From the NCBI GenBank assembly GCA_002778195.1, contig PCDI01000002.1, forward strand, positions 3,547,234 through 3,611,233: DNA of 64,000 nt, read 5' to 3'. A program made the translations under genes and the position numbers. This DNA comes from Raffaelea ambrosiae. Taxonomy: Eukaryota > Ascomycota > Sordariomycetes > Ophiostomatales > Ophiostomataceae. The notes under the pieces are model-generated. The model was given only the letters and a program-made list of their open reading frames with translations. It did not search any database and was not told the origin of the DNA. Below, piece by piece: positions 46,013-57,540 of this stretch (the first letter of the stretch is position 1; every line of letters starts with the position of its first letter).

Positions 46013-47283
46013 CTGGTTGGTTACAGCAGAGAAAGAGCGCCTGCACAGGCATCATACAACTACCTTAAATATGCCTCGGACCGCACCAAAAAAAAAACGC
46101 CCAAAACGCCCAAAAAACAGCCTGTGCTAGTTAGTTACACCGTACATGCAGGCTGTCGGTGAGGGAAAAAAAGTTAGAGCATTGATACTGTGTATATTCT
46201 ATAGATTTTTTTTTTGGTAGACTTTCGTCTCTATCTGCATGTGGACATCTGCATAATTCATTCATAGTTCGTGTGTACAGACCAAGTTGGGCAAGCGCTC
46301 GATGTTCAATTGAGGCTCACTGATCGGCGGAGCAAGTCTGCCCTGTCCCAGTTGCTGGGTTTGCCTACAGCGTGACCAGCCCAAGCCACACGAATAAGCG
46401 CCCGCTAAAACCGCCCCTGCGTCTTTCTGCCGCCAAGCGGCCCCCATTTCAGGCCTATGCAATTACGTACACCGTAGACCGCACACCGTAGTTACCGGTG
46501 TTTGCCCTCTCCAACACTAGAACGCGCCTTCCCTGCATGTGGCCATCCTACGTACCCCGGAGCAGCTGCCTTCCACTGGTGAGGTCAACTGTTCATCAAG
46601 TGGCCAGAATCGACGACCGAAGGCCAACGAAGACGACCGAACAGCCACGACGGCAAAACCAAGCACTGCACGCCGTACGCGCCTGGTAGAGTTGCCTGTT
46701 GGGCCTTTCTGGGAGCCTGCTGCTACGGTGTCTTTTGTGTCTGGAGGCCCAGGGGCAGCCTTTCTGTGGCTCTGGTCATCTCTTTACCAACACATTGGCT
46801 GTGTCGGGCAAGACAAACAAAAGGCTGGCCGGCGGCAACCGCAGCAACCGCAGCAAACGGAACAAGGAAACAGCCTACGTCTCGGGAAGAAGCCTGCTTG
46901 GACAAACAAAGAACATTCGAAAACAAAAAACAGAAACTCTTTTCTCTGCTTTTCCGCGGCAACAACTGCGTGCATCGACCGGCGTCTTTGGCCTGCTTTC
47001 TTTTTGGCTTGGTCTTCTTTCCTGCATTTTCTTTTTTGATAGAGCTTCATTGTTAGACCTGCATTCACTGCAAACAGCCGGCTCGAAGGAAACAGAACTC
47101 GTCCCGTCTGGCAGTCGAACCGCCTCCCCCTTGCCGACTTCGTACTCGAAACCCCCCTTCCATCCTGCGAAGCCGAGCCGACGAAGATGCGAGCCTGAGA
47201 AACAGGCCGAATACAGACACCCTTAGCTACATTCTTACTCACGATACACCGCAAAACACACACACACACACACACACACGCCA
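46013..47283. other. Intergenic, no gene seen
   Basis: 3' end of the CLPTM1-family gene and promoter of the giant ATPase gene. A CA run (47256-47279) lies directly before the ATPase ATG. Confidence 0.5.
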
Positions 47284-50200
47284 ATGGACTACTCCAAGCT
47301 GCGGGCGGCAGCCCTGCGCGACGGCGAGGACGAGGAGGCCGTGACGGTGGACACGCGCGCCCTCATCGACAAGGTGCTGGCTCGCTACTCGGGCGAGTGG
47401 ACGACGCTGCGCGAGCTGATCCAGAACGCCGCGGACGCGCAGGCCACGACGGTCAAGATCAAGTGGGAGACGCTGCCGTCGACGTCGGTGCCCCTGCCGG
47501 CGGGCGCAGCGGCCGGATCCAGCGCGCTGCTGGGACACACCATCATGCACCACACGCTGCGGCGGCTGCTCGTCGAGAACGACGGCCAGTCCTTCACGGG
47601 CACGGACTGGGCGCGCCTCAAGCGCATTGCCGAGGGCAACCCGGACGAGACCAAGATCGGCGCCTTTGGCGTCGGCTTCTACAGCGTCTTTGCCGACTGC
47701 GAGGAGCCCTTTGTCAGCTCCGGCCGCGAGGCCATGGCGTTCTACTGGAAGGGCAACGCGCTCTTCACGCGCAAGCTGGTCGTGCCCGAGGACCAGCGCA
47801 GCGAAAAGGACGCCACCACCTTTGTGCTGGACTACCGCAACGCCACCACCGCCCTGCCGAACCTGCTGTCCGTCAGCCAGTTCCTGGCCACCAGCCTGAC
47901 CTTTGTCGCCCTGCAGCGCATCGAGTTCTGGATCGACGACTGGAAGATCCTCGACCTGCACAAGCAGCTGTCCCCGAGCTCGGCCGTCAGCCTGCCGCGC
48001 GACCTGGACACCCGCACCAAGGACGGGCTCATGACGGTGGCGGCCGTCGAGCGCTCCAGCGCGCAGATCGACGCCGTCTACATGAACGCCGTGGGCTGGA
48101 AGCCCACGGCGTCCCCCGGCGCAGCCTCCGCTTCCCAGAACGGCAGCCACGGCACATCCTCGTCCAGCAAGTCCACCGACACCTACGGTCTTGCCGCCTC
48201 GGACCTGCCGTCCCTGCGCAGCTTCTTCTCGCGGCTCACGGGCTCGTCGTCGGCCTCGTCGGCCCAGGCCAGCCAGCGGAGCAAGGCTGCGCGCGAAGAG
48301 AAGGAGGCCCAGGACGCCATCCAGCAGAACCTGACCGGGCTGGCGCGGGCGAGCATCTTTTTGCGCGTGACCTCGGCCCAGGTGCAGACCAAGGTGGCCG
48401 CCAGCTTTGCCACGGAGCTCGAGCGCGCCACCAAGAAGCCCCCGCCGAAAAAGACCAAGATGGCCATCCTGACGACGTCCTATGAGGACGTGCTCGCCTC
48501 GGAGTCGTCGGCCACAGCCGCCGCGCCGGCCGCGGGCGAGGCACCGCCGCCCTACAGCGAGGCAACTGCCGTGACCAGGGCGGCGGCGGGGACGACGGCG
48601 GGGACGACGGCCAGCAGCAAGGCAGCACCGGTGGCGGACGTCTTCGCCTCGGTGTTGCCGAGCAAGAAGCCCGGCGGCCGCATCTTCATCGGCTTTCCCA
48701 CCATGCAGACGACCGGCGGCGGCATGCACGTGTCGGCGCCGTCTCTGATCCCGACAGTCGAGCGGGAGGCCATCGACCTGAACGCCCGCTGGGTGCGCAA
48801 CTGGAACATGGAGCTGCTGCGCGTGTCGGGCATTCTGACCCGCCTTGCCTTTGCCAACGAGATGGCCGACTTGGGCGCCAAGTTCCGCCAGCACCTGGAG
48901 TCGACGCGGCCTGGCGCCACGAAGAACAGCAAGGTCGTGCCCACCCCGACCGACGCCGACCTGGCCCAGTTCGTTCCCGAGGCGCTGCACATTCTCAAGA
49001 CGTACACCTTTGGCGACTCGACGCCGAGCGGCTACGTCGGCCAGATCATCGAGGAGGCCTTCTGGACCTGCTACAAGACGGCGTCGCTCGACGTGTTCTC
49101 CAGCCGCGGCGTGCTCTCCACGACGCGCGTGCGCATGGGCAACGACGAGATCAGCAAGTTTGTCAGCGGCATCCCCGTCGTGGTGCCGCAGATGCGCGAC
49201 GACCCGTTCATGCGCAAGCTGTACGACTTTGGCATTGTGCGCGACGCCACCATGGAGGACGTCCAGTCGGAGCTCGAGTCTCGGCCGCTCAGCAAAGAGC
49301 AGCTGATCCATTTCATCAGGTGGGCCGCGGGTGCTGCCATGACCGGCGAGCTGGACCCGCCCAGCGTCCAGGCCCTGATGCGCGTCGCGGTGGCCACCAT
49401 GGTCGAGGACAGCGGCCAGGGCGACGGACAGCCACAGGCATCCATCATCGAGCTGCGGTCCGTCAAGAACTTCTTGTCGGGCAACAAGATCCCGGCCGGG
49501 CTGCCCCTGCCTCCCTCGACGATCCCCTACGCCATCACCAGCACGGTGCCCCAGCCGCAGCTGCAGGCCCTGGGCTGGGCGCCGCTGGAGCTCCAGCCCT
49601 GGCTCGAGTACCTCATCGGCGCGCGCGCACAGCTGGGCATGGAGCGCGACATGACCCACTCGGCGCCCTTTGCCGCCCAGGTGCTCACGGTGCTCTCCAA
49701 GAACTGGGACAACCTCAACACGACCAGCAGACTGGCCGTGCTGCAGCAGCTCAAGGCGCACACGACCATCCCGACGCGGATGGGCATGAAAATGCCGCAC
49801 GAGGCCTTCTTTCCGTCCGTCAAGCTCTTTGACGACCTGCCCATCCTTCTCAACAGCTGCCACAATCTCAAGGAGAAGTTCCTGATTGCCCTCGGCGTCC
49901 GCAAGACCATCGACCTGGACACCATCTTCACGCGGCTGCTCAGTCAGCCGTCCGCGTCTGAGAACAACAACAGCAGCAGCAGCAGCAGCAGCAAAAACGA
50001 TGTCTCGAAAGGCGGCAGCGCCCAGAGCAACAGTAAGAAATGGAGTCACGTGGAGCTGGTCAAGTACCTCGCGTCGGTCCGGTCCGACATCCCAGCCGCC
50101 GACATGGCCAAATTGCAAGACTCGCCCATCTGTCCGGCCGAGGCGGGCCCGCAGGGCATGGAGTCGACGGTGCCGAGCGCCAAGCTGTACAAGCCGAAGC

Positions 50201-52215
50201 AGCTGTTTGAGCCCAACGACAAGCTGCGGTCGATGGGCTTCCCCATCATGCAGTGGCCGGGCCCGCCGGGCAGCTACCGCCGGAGCAGTGCGGAAGGCAA
50301 ATTCCTCACCGCCCTGGGTCTGCGGTCGTTCCCGACCGTGGTCGAGCTTCTGGACAAGATGGCCAGCCCGGACCGCAGCCTCCGGGACAAGGCACGGGCG
50401 TACTACATTGAGAACCACCAGCTCAATGGCTACGTGCCCTACCGCATGAACACCGTGGACCGGGCCATTGTGCCGGTCATGGCCAAGCCGGGCTCGGTCA
50501 GCGACAAGGAGCGGGAACGCCTCGTGACCCCGTCCCAGTGCTACACAAACGCAGCCGCATCTGTGCTGGGCTTTGACATTCTGCGTGCGGACCTGCACCC
50601 GCACGCCGGCAAGTTTGGCGTGGCACGCGATCCGCCCATGGACGACTGCACGTCGCGCCTCCTGGCCAACCCGCCGCGGACGCGCGAGGAGGCCGTCATC
50701 CTGTTCGAGTACTTCTCGTCGCGCCTCTACGACGTGTCGGGGCCGCATCTGGTGAAGCTCCAGCGGGGCGCCTTTGTGCCCATCATGAGGACGAAGACGA
50801 CGACCAGCCAGGACGAAGGCCTGGGCGGCTGGGGCAACGAGAAGAAGAAGCCTCCCACGACCACGACCACCACGACCGTGGAGCACGTCCAGCCGCAGTC
50901 CTGCTACCTGGGGTCGTCGTCGACATACGGCGAGATCTTTGACTTTGTCGATTTCGGGAGCTCGGGCAACGCCTTCTTGTTCAAGTGCGGGTCGCGCAGC
51001 GAGCCGACCAAGCTGGAGATTGCCCGCCTGGCATGCACAGAGCCTGCGCGCCTGCTCAGCACCCTGCAGACGACCGAGCGGTACCTCAACCTGCTGCGGT
51101 CGCTGGCCGAGGACCTGCGGGTGCTGAAGGCCGACCACGAGCTGTTCCGCATGATGAAGAAGGCGCCGTTCTTGCTTGCGTCCCGCGAGGTGCCCCGGCA
51201 GTCGTCTTCGCCGGCCCATGCCGGAGCCGGCCGGGGCGTCCTGGGAGGCCTGGGCTTTGGCGCCTTGAGCTCGGGGCTCGGGTCCAGCTCGGCTTCGGAC
51301 GGTGCCATCCCCCTGGACACGGAAGACGAGGCGCCGGTCCGGCAGTACCAGCTGGCGCCGGCCAGCAAGATTGCCATACTGGACGACTACATCAGCTACC
51401 GCCTCTTCAAAGACACGCTGATGTGCGCGCCCGAAGAGGACGCGCTGGAGACGTTCTATCTCGCCCTGGGCTCGCAGATGCTGAGCGGCATTGTGCAGGA
51501 GGACATCCGCATCGGCGACCACTGTGCCGACCAGAACGACGCTGTCGAGCTGCGCAAATACGTGCTGGAGCGCTCCAAGATCTTTTTGTACGAGTACCAG
51601 CGGTACCGCCACGACGCCATCAAGCACGACCACAAGTGGCTCGAGAAGAACCTGACGGTCGAGCTGGTGCAGAGCGTGTCGCTGCACCGGTCGCTGCGCG
51701 GCAGCTTGCAGGCGCACACGGAGAAGCGGTCGGCGGCCAGCACGCGCACGCGCCAGGGCTATGTGCTCTACGTGTCCAAGCAGGCGCGTCTCGACATGTA
51801 CCAGATCGGCCAGGCCATCTGCCAGCTGGTGCTCAACCGCCCCAGCCAGCAGGCGTATTTCTTCTTCGAGCCCTTCCTCAAGCTCGAGCTGCTCGACCTC
51901 CGCGCCCGCGGCTACAACGTCGACCGCATTCTGCGCGCCAAGCAAGCCGAGGCCCGCATTGCGGAAGAGGAGCGCCGCAAGGCCCTCGAGGCCGAGCAGG
52001 AGCGTGCGCGCGTGGCCGAGCAGGAGCTGGCGGCCCAGCGCAGTCAGCAGCAGGAGAGCCTGCAGGCGGTCGCGGGGCGCACGGCTACTCAGTCACCGGA
52101 GCCTAGGATCCCGGGTGCGTTTGGCAGCGACGATCCGTCGTCGCCGTCACCGCCTCGCGACAGCAAGCTGGAGAAGGAGAGATTGCACATGATGGGCGCG
52201 GATCCGAACGAGAGG

Positions 52216-52246
<31 letters not shown>

Positions 52247-53413
52247 TGATGCCGCCGTCCGGCGTCCAGCCCCAGCGTCATACCAGCCGCCGGGGCCGGG
52301 GCCTGTTCTCCAACTTTACGCGCAAGTTGGGGCTCGACCGGTACGACGACAATAGCGACGATGATCACCACCTGGCTCTTGGCGGTGGCAGTGGCGGTGG
52401 CAGTGGCAGTGGCATTGGCGGTGGTGGTGGTGGTAGCAGCAATGGCAGCATCTCCGGCCCCGCCGCTGGTGTGGACGATGGTCGCGTCACGGCGCCGGAG
52501 ACGGTGCGCTCGAACATGGTGAACGCCATCCGGGCCACGCGGCCATATGGATCGTCGGCGCTGTTCGTGCCGCCACAGACCGGCGTGGTCAAGGAGCAGT
52601 CGACCTACTGCGACAGCCACCACGCGCACGACCTCACACGCGTTGGCCAGGCGCCCGACGGCATGCACGTGTACGTGTCGCGGTCCGTCATGAAGCTGCC
52701 GTCGTGGTCGTCGTCGGCGGGCTTTTTGCGGACGAATGTGCGCGCCATTCAGCTGTTTGAGTTCTTGTTGCAGGATGTGGCGAGCGTGTACGCCCTGCCC
52801 CGGGGCGCGCTGCACATGTACTTTGACGAGACCGGGCCGACGATTGCGTTCAACACGAACGGCAGCATCTTCTGCAACCTGCGGTTCTTTTCGCAGCTGC
52901 ACCAGGCGGCGATGGAGCGGGTGGAAGCCAACGCGCCGGAGGCGGCCTCGGGCCGCGTCGAGGCGACGGTCTGGTGGTGGGTGGTGGTGGCCCACGAGCT
53001 GGCACACAACCTGGAGCCGAGCCACAACTCGAACCACAGCTACTACACGTACGTTTTTTTTTTTTTTTTCTTTTTCTTTCCTCGCTTCGCTCGCCGGAAC
53101 ATGTGTACTATCACACTCCTCGCTTCGCTCGCTTGAACACGTGTACCATCATACTAACAACTCTAGTGAATCCTTTGTTCAGCAGTACTACCCGGTGCTG
53201 GCAACACGGACAGCACAGTGGATTGCCCGTGGCGCGCCGCGTCTGCAGGGGACGTCGAGCACCGGAGCCACCGGGGCTGCAGGAGGTGGGCAGGCCCAGC
53301 AGCCGGTGCAGTGGCAGGGCATTGACGCCGAGGAGCCGGAAATGCACCGGCAGGGGACGCTGCTGCCGTCGTACCAGCAGGCGACGCAGGGCAATCAACG
53401 CGGTGGTTTTTAG
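47284..53413 (+). CDS. Giant GHKL (HSP90-like) ATPase protein, DUF3684 type, with C-terminal HExxH
   Basis: 2003-residue protein of a conserved but uncharacterised fungal family (DUF3684 in my recollection). Exons 47284-53048 and 53167-53413. The N-terminus carries a sacsin/HSP90-like ATP-binding fold: LRELIQNAADAQAT (N48, D51), VENDGQSFT (~98-106) and KIGAFGVGFYSVF (~124-136). Residues ~270-450 contain Ser/Ala low complexity. A helical charged segment runs at ~1555-1610 (AEEERRKALEAEQERAR), followed by Gln and Gly runs. Near the C-terminus VVVAHELAHNLEPSHNSNH (H1904, E1905, H1908, H1914, H1918) has the HExxHxxxxxH arrangement of zinc metallopeptidases. The intron cuts 8 residues later; exon 2 adds a Gly/Gln-rich tail. 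No transmembrane helix or signal peptide is seen. A chaperone-like or protein-quality role is only a guess. Confidence 0.85.
53080..53133. repeat. Two tandem ~38-nt repeats with CCTCGCTTCGCTCG in intron
   Basis: CCTCGCTTCGCTCG occurs at 53080-53093 and 53118-53131, each followed by a related GAACAYGTGTACYATCA segment. Both copies lie in the single intron of the giant ATPase gene. Confidence 0.85.
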
Positions 53414-53450
53414 AGAAGGCCGTAGATGAGGAGGAAGCAGGGCAGACACT

Positions 53451-53560
53451 GATACGAGCGAAGTGAGGAAACAAGAGCAGACATTGGTACGGGCGAAGCG
53501 AGGAAGAAGAGCGGATAACGATACGAGCGAAGCGAGGAAACAAGAGCAAAGACATTGCCG
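53451..53560. repeat. Three tandem ~33-nt repeats, inverse of the intron repeat
   Basis: Three imperfect copies of a unit containing ACGAGCGAAGCGAGGAA-CAAGAGC run through 53451-53560, just after the ATPase stop codon. CGAGCGAAGCGAGG is the reverse complement of the intron repeat core at 53080 and 53118, so the last exon is flanked by inverted copies. Confidence 0.85.
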
Positions 53561-53846
53561 CATTCGAGTTTCGGAGTTGGGGCTACTGCTGTTGCATTGT
53601 TCCTGTTTTCTTGGCTGTTTGGGATTGCATACAAGTGCGCTAGCATACTCTTGTGTCGCCTGTCGACTGGCCCTGTCTGGTACTGTATAGTTGGGTCAGT
53701 CTTGTTGATTTCTCAGTGACCTGTCTTTAGGATTTGATATTTTCTGGTGAATGTTCTCTGATGTGTTTTTTTCTCCTTTTGATGTCTGATTTCGCGCACC
53801 ACCTCCCTTTCTGTTCTCGCCCCGTTTTGCCTCGCCTTCCTCCATC
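53561..53846. other. Convergent intergenic region
   Basis: AT-rich 3' regions of the ATPase and SDR genes. No gene is seen. Confidence 0.5.
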
Positions 53847-55361
53847 TCATTCCGCCACGGACGTCGGTACCTCGACGGACGACGGCGCCACGGCTGGCCG
53901 CCCCTCGCGGGCTTCTGCCTTGAGCTCGCTCTCAAAGATGTCCACGGCCAGGCTCGCCTCCACAAAGTCTTCCAGCTCCTCGGACACCGTCTTGAGCTTG
54001 TCCTGCACGGCGGCGCTGGCCTCGAAGCCGACAATGTGGCGCGCCGGCGGGTTCTCGTGGCCGCCAATGGCGGTCAGCGCGTGGACGGTCTCGAGGACGA
54101 GGCGGTCGAGGGCGGCCGGGGCGAGTTTGGGGTAGCGGGCCGTGGTGGTTGGTGCCGGGGTCGGTGTCTGTTGTGTCTGTCCCGACCCGGACGAGAACGT
54201 GGGCACGGCCGTGTCGGGATGGGCATTGAGCACGTTGGTCATGACATCGCGAATGCTCGGCACCGTCACGGTGGTGGTGGTGGTGGTGAGATTGGCGGGA
54301 TTGGCGGGATTGGCGGGATTGTTTTCGTTTCCCGGCCCCGATGCCACCGGCACCGTCACCGAGGTCGTCGGGCTGCTGTACTCGCCCATGGGCGGCGCCA
54401 GGACGACCTTGTTGGTCAGCATCTGCACCTCCATGTTGGGCTGCACGATGGTGACCTTGATGTTGAAGGGGGCGATCTCGTAGGCCAGCGAGTCGCAGTA
54501 GCCCTCGAGGGCCCAGGTGGCGGCGGTGTACACGGGCAGCCACGGCGTGCCGATGTGGCCGCCGATGCTCGTCAGCACCATGATGTGGCCGGTGTGCTGG
54601 GCGCGCAACTGCGGCAGCGCCGCCTTGATCAGGTTGACCTGCGAGAAGAAGTTGGTCTCGAGCTGGTCGCGGATGAGCGTGCTGCCGCCCAGGCCGTCGC
54701 CTCCGCCGTTGCCTCTGCCGTTGCCTCCGCCGTCGCCTCCGGACGCGGTCCCGGGGTCGACGAGCTCTTCGACGGCCCCGACGACGGCCTCGCTCTGGCA
54801 GCACAGCAGGATGTCGATGCGGCCAAACACCTGCACGGCCTCGGCCACGGCGGCGGCACACTGGCCCATCAGACGGGCGTCGCAGCGGATGCCGCGAATG
54901 CGGTCTTTCCAGCCCTCGCGGTCCCTGTCTTTGCTGTGGTGAGGAGGATGGTGCGGATGGCCACGGCCGCTGCCCGAGGCACCGCCGCTGCCAGACGACG
55001 ACAGAGGGCCACCACCGCCCCCCCCGCTGGCTCGACACTCGTTGGCCAGCTCGCGGAACTCGGCACTGCGGTCGTCGTCGGCGAGCTCGTGCGGCGGCAG
55101 ACAGGCGACGACGTAGTCGCCGTGGGCCAGCAGCAGGCGGATGAGACGAATGGCAAGGGGCGACAGGGCCTGGGTGAGGAACCAGGTACGGGGCGAGTTG
55201 TGGGTGGCTTTTGTGTGGGGACGTTGGGTCAGTGAGACGTGGTGACGGTGACCAGTGTTCATCGGTAGGAGAGAGAGAGAGAGAAACTCACGAAAGGAAG
55301 GAGCCGGGATGGCATGGGAGTGCCGGCCCGGCCCAGCCTCCGAGTTCTTGCGCTCCGCCAT
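53847..55361 (-). CDS. Degenerate short-chain dehydrogenase/reductase family protein
   Basis: SDR-fold protein. Exons 55361-55292 and 55207-53847 give 476 residues; the intron has a good GTGAGT donor, though the unspliced frame is also open. The fold is recognisable from WFLTQALSPLAIRLIRLLLA, FGRIDILLCCQSEA, LETNFFSQVNLIKAALPQLR and the serine/tyrosine block VLTSIGGHIG to VYTAATWALEG. The usual TGxxxGxG glycine loop reads TQALSPLA. In the active site Ser237 and Tyr250 have the normal 13-residue spacing, but the Lys expected four residues after Tyr is Thr254. Both changes argue against normal NAD(P)H chemistry. Two inserts (Gly/Ser/His-rich ~80-110, Gly-rich ~175-195) and a long Thr/Pro C-terminal region with N-P-A repeats make it much longer than a 250-residue SDR. 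A non-catalytic role is possible. Confidence 0.75.
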   Translation of the reverse strand: MAERKNSEAGPGRHSHAIPAPSFREFLSLSLLPMNTGHRHHVSLTQRPHTKATHNSPRTWFLTQALSPLAIRLIRLLLAHGDYVVACLPPHELADDDRSAEFRELANECRASGGGGGGPLSSSGSGGASGSGRGHPHHPPHHSKDRDREGWKDRIRGIRCDARLMGQCAAAVAEAVQVFGRIDILLCCQSEAVVGAVEELVDPGTASGGDGGGNGRGNGGGDGLGGSTLIRDQLETNFFSQVNLIKAALPQLRAQHTGHIMVLTSIGGHIGTPWLPVYTAATWALEGYCDSLAYEIAPFNIKVTIVQPNMEVQMLTNKVVLAPPMGEYSSPTTSVTVPVASGPGNENNPANPANPANLTTTTTTVTVPSIRDVMTNVLNAHPDTAVPTFSSGSGQTQQTPTPAPTTTARYPKLAPAALDRLVLETVHALTAIGGHENPPARHIVGFEASAAVQDKLKTVSEELEDFVEASLAVDIFESELKAEAREGRPAVAPSSVEVPTSVAE

Positions 55362-56102
55362 GGGAGGGGGGGGGGATGATTCTCAGTACGACCAAGAAAA
55401 AGCAAACGGCTCACGGTGGTCGTGGCATAGTTACTGAACAGCACAAGATTCGGGTCTGCGTGTTTTATGCCCTTGAATCCAACGGGGAGCTGTGAGGAGG
55501 TGTTATTATGTCTGTCCACTTTTCCGTCAGTTGGGGTAGCCCTCTTATACGTATACAAGGAGCTGTGCTGGTGTAATACCCCGGCAATTCAAAGAGCGCG
55601 AAGCCCCGAAAATAGCGGGTGCACCAGTCCAGCCGGCAGATACGTCACTACGCCCACCCCTTGTTGGGTCGTTGCTTATTGGAAATCGCGACCCTTGTGA
55701 TTCGCTAGGATTCTCTGTAAATGGATCGAAACTCAACCGGAGGGCCGGGTTGAACAAGGCGGGCGCCCATACTTTTTTGTTGCTTTGCCATCAGTCTGCA
55801 TCGTCTTCGGTGCCTTGCCTCACATCTTTCCTGCGCATGCGGACATCCAAGGGCCACGGCCGTCATCACGGGAGATGTCTGCCTTCCAAGCCCAGGCTAC
55901 CACATGTGATACACAAATTCACAATCTAGCAAACTCCCAACATAGGCGACCGCGATGGGGCGCGTGATCATGTGATTGCTAAAGTGCCATTCCTCTTCTT
56001 TACCACGCAACGACACTCTCAGCACGCGCTCACAAATGTCCCCCGACGACTCGCCCCAACGCTGTGCGCCGTACCGCTGCCGGTGGTCTCCTACCGTGCA
56101 CG
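55362..56102. other. Divergent intergenic region
   Basis: Promoters of the SDR-like gene (left) and the unrecognised gene (right). G8-10 run at 55363-55375. No gene is seen. Confidence 0.5.
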
Positions 56103-57540
56103 ATGGGAACTCTCGCCAATGCGAAGGTCTTGGACATCCCGGCCCATGATGTCGTGGCCCTCGACGATGCCGGGCTGGCTCGCTTCATCAACGACAACAT
56201 GCCCACGGCGGGCACCTCTGTCTATGCTGATCTGACAGCCGCGACCATGGATTTGCCCAAAGAAGAACGGGAGAAATTCATCAAGAGGCTGAGGTGACAA
56301 CAAACCCACAAAAACCACAAAACCTGCCCGCTATTCGTGCTTGCTACTGATACTATGGCGGTCTCTTTTTATCAGGAACGTCGCAAAAATGAGGCAATCC
56401 CAGTCCGTCGATCTCGATACAGTATCGGCTCGACTGCGTCAACTACCATCCGACAGCGACAGACGATCGCGACCACGACCACCGACTCCGACTCCTCCGC
56501 GACGCCAGAGATCCCCAACACGGTCACCTCCATCCAGGGAGCAGCTTCGAGTGTTTGAGGCGACGGCCTACAATGACCTCATCGCAGACGGCGGTCGGCC
56601 CTGGTTCCCCATCGAACACCTCCAAGATGTTTCCGAAAATCCAAGGGCCCATCGCGAAATGCTTGCTTATTGGACATTGCGATTCACCCGGCCGGACTTC
56701 TGGCAGGTGTACACCCACCAGTACCGGAAATGGGTCGACTTTCGCCTATGGCAGCTGAACAACAGGAGCCCGGCCGATCTCCGAACTCTCTTTGACATAT
56801 ACTGGGCGCGTATCATGATTCCAGGGTATCAGCTGAGGTACGCGTACAAAACTCGGGCCGACCTGGACAGAGACTATGACTGTATTTATTCGCAATGGAA
56901 GCGCACGTGGGAGCACAATCGAGAACCGGTCGGGGACGGCGGGTTTTCCGCGTATGTGGACATGATGAAGGAGCGCCTGCACACCCATGGCTTTGACGTT
57001 CCGGACACATTCGCACCAAAGGAGGACCCCACGCAGCAAGACACGCTCACGACGTGGATCGAGTACCTCAACTTTGAGTGCTCGGAATACGACAGTCACT
57101 TTGTGGAACTGGAGCCCCAGAGGATGCTTCTCAAGTGGATTCGAGATCAGATCCCGCTGGTGGAAGCCAAGGCGAAGGAAGAACGGGCGACAGCAGCCAG
57201 CACAGCGGCCAGAAAGCAAGCCGGGGCACGACGGCGAGAGGCGAGAGCCACCGCCCCGCGGGGCACAAAGAGAAAGCAAGGGCACGATGCCAGCTTGGTT
57301 TCTGGCGCCGACACACACACACGCAAAGAGCAGCAAGGTGCCAGAAAGAAGCCAAAACGAGCAGCCGCCTTGGGCAGGGCGAGCAACCATGTGTCCCCTG
57401 TACCAGACGCGGCAGCAGCAGTGGAACGACGGCCAACCGCAGGAGATGGGCTACCGACAAGCCAACGCACCCGCAGCAGAAGGACAGGAAGGACAGAAGG
57501 ACAGGCAGGGGCAAGAAGAAACGCAGGAAATACGGCGTAA
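56103..57540 (+). CDS. Unrecognised protein with basic, low-complexity ends
   Basis: I do not recognise this gene. Exons 56103-56293 and 56376-57540 join in phase to 451 residues. Residues 1-64 form a compact, well-composed segment (VLDIPAHDVVALDDAGLARF). Residues ~75-118 are Ser/Arg/Pro-rich (SR/SPxR repeats). Residues ~120-310 look like a globular helical domain rich in aromatic residues: AYNDLIADGGRPWFPIEHL, MLAYWTLRFTRPDFWQVY, WVDFRLWQLNNRSP and WIEYLNFECSEYDSHF. From ~315 the protein is Lys/Arg/Ala-rich with NLS-like KRKQ and KKPKR. Normal codon bias in the central part supports coding. A nuclear protein is plausible. The C-terminus could be shortened by a further, unseen intron. Confidence 0.65.

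Noticed and set aside
48650..48670. TCGG...CCGA in the giant ATPase coding region
   Set aside because: The spacer is five bases (TGTTG), not six, and it lies in an exon, so it is not a sixth copy of the operator.
47239..51945. Very long antisense open frame (1568 codons) opposite the giant ATPase gene
   Set aside because: It mirrors a gene whose third positions are almost all G/C, which removes stop codons on the other strand. Its product is Arg/His/Gly/Val-rich with no recognisable motif, while the plus strand has GHKL and HExxH motifs.
53847..55361. Single-exon reading of the SDR-like gene (504 residues)
   Set aside because: Possible, but a strong GTGAGT donor and an AAAG acceptor remove a Ser/His-rich stretch in phase, so I prefer the two-exon form.
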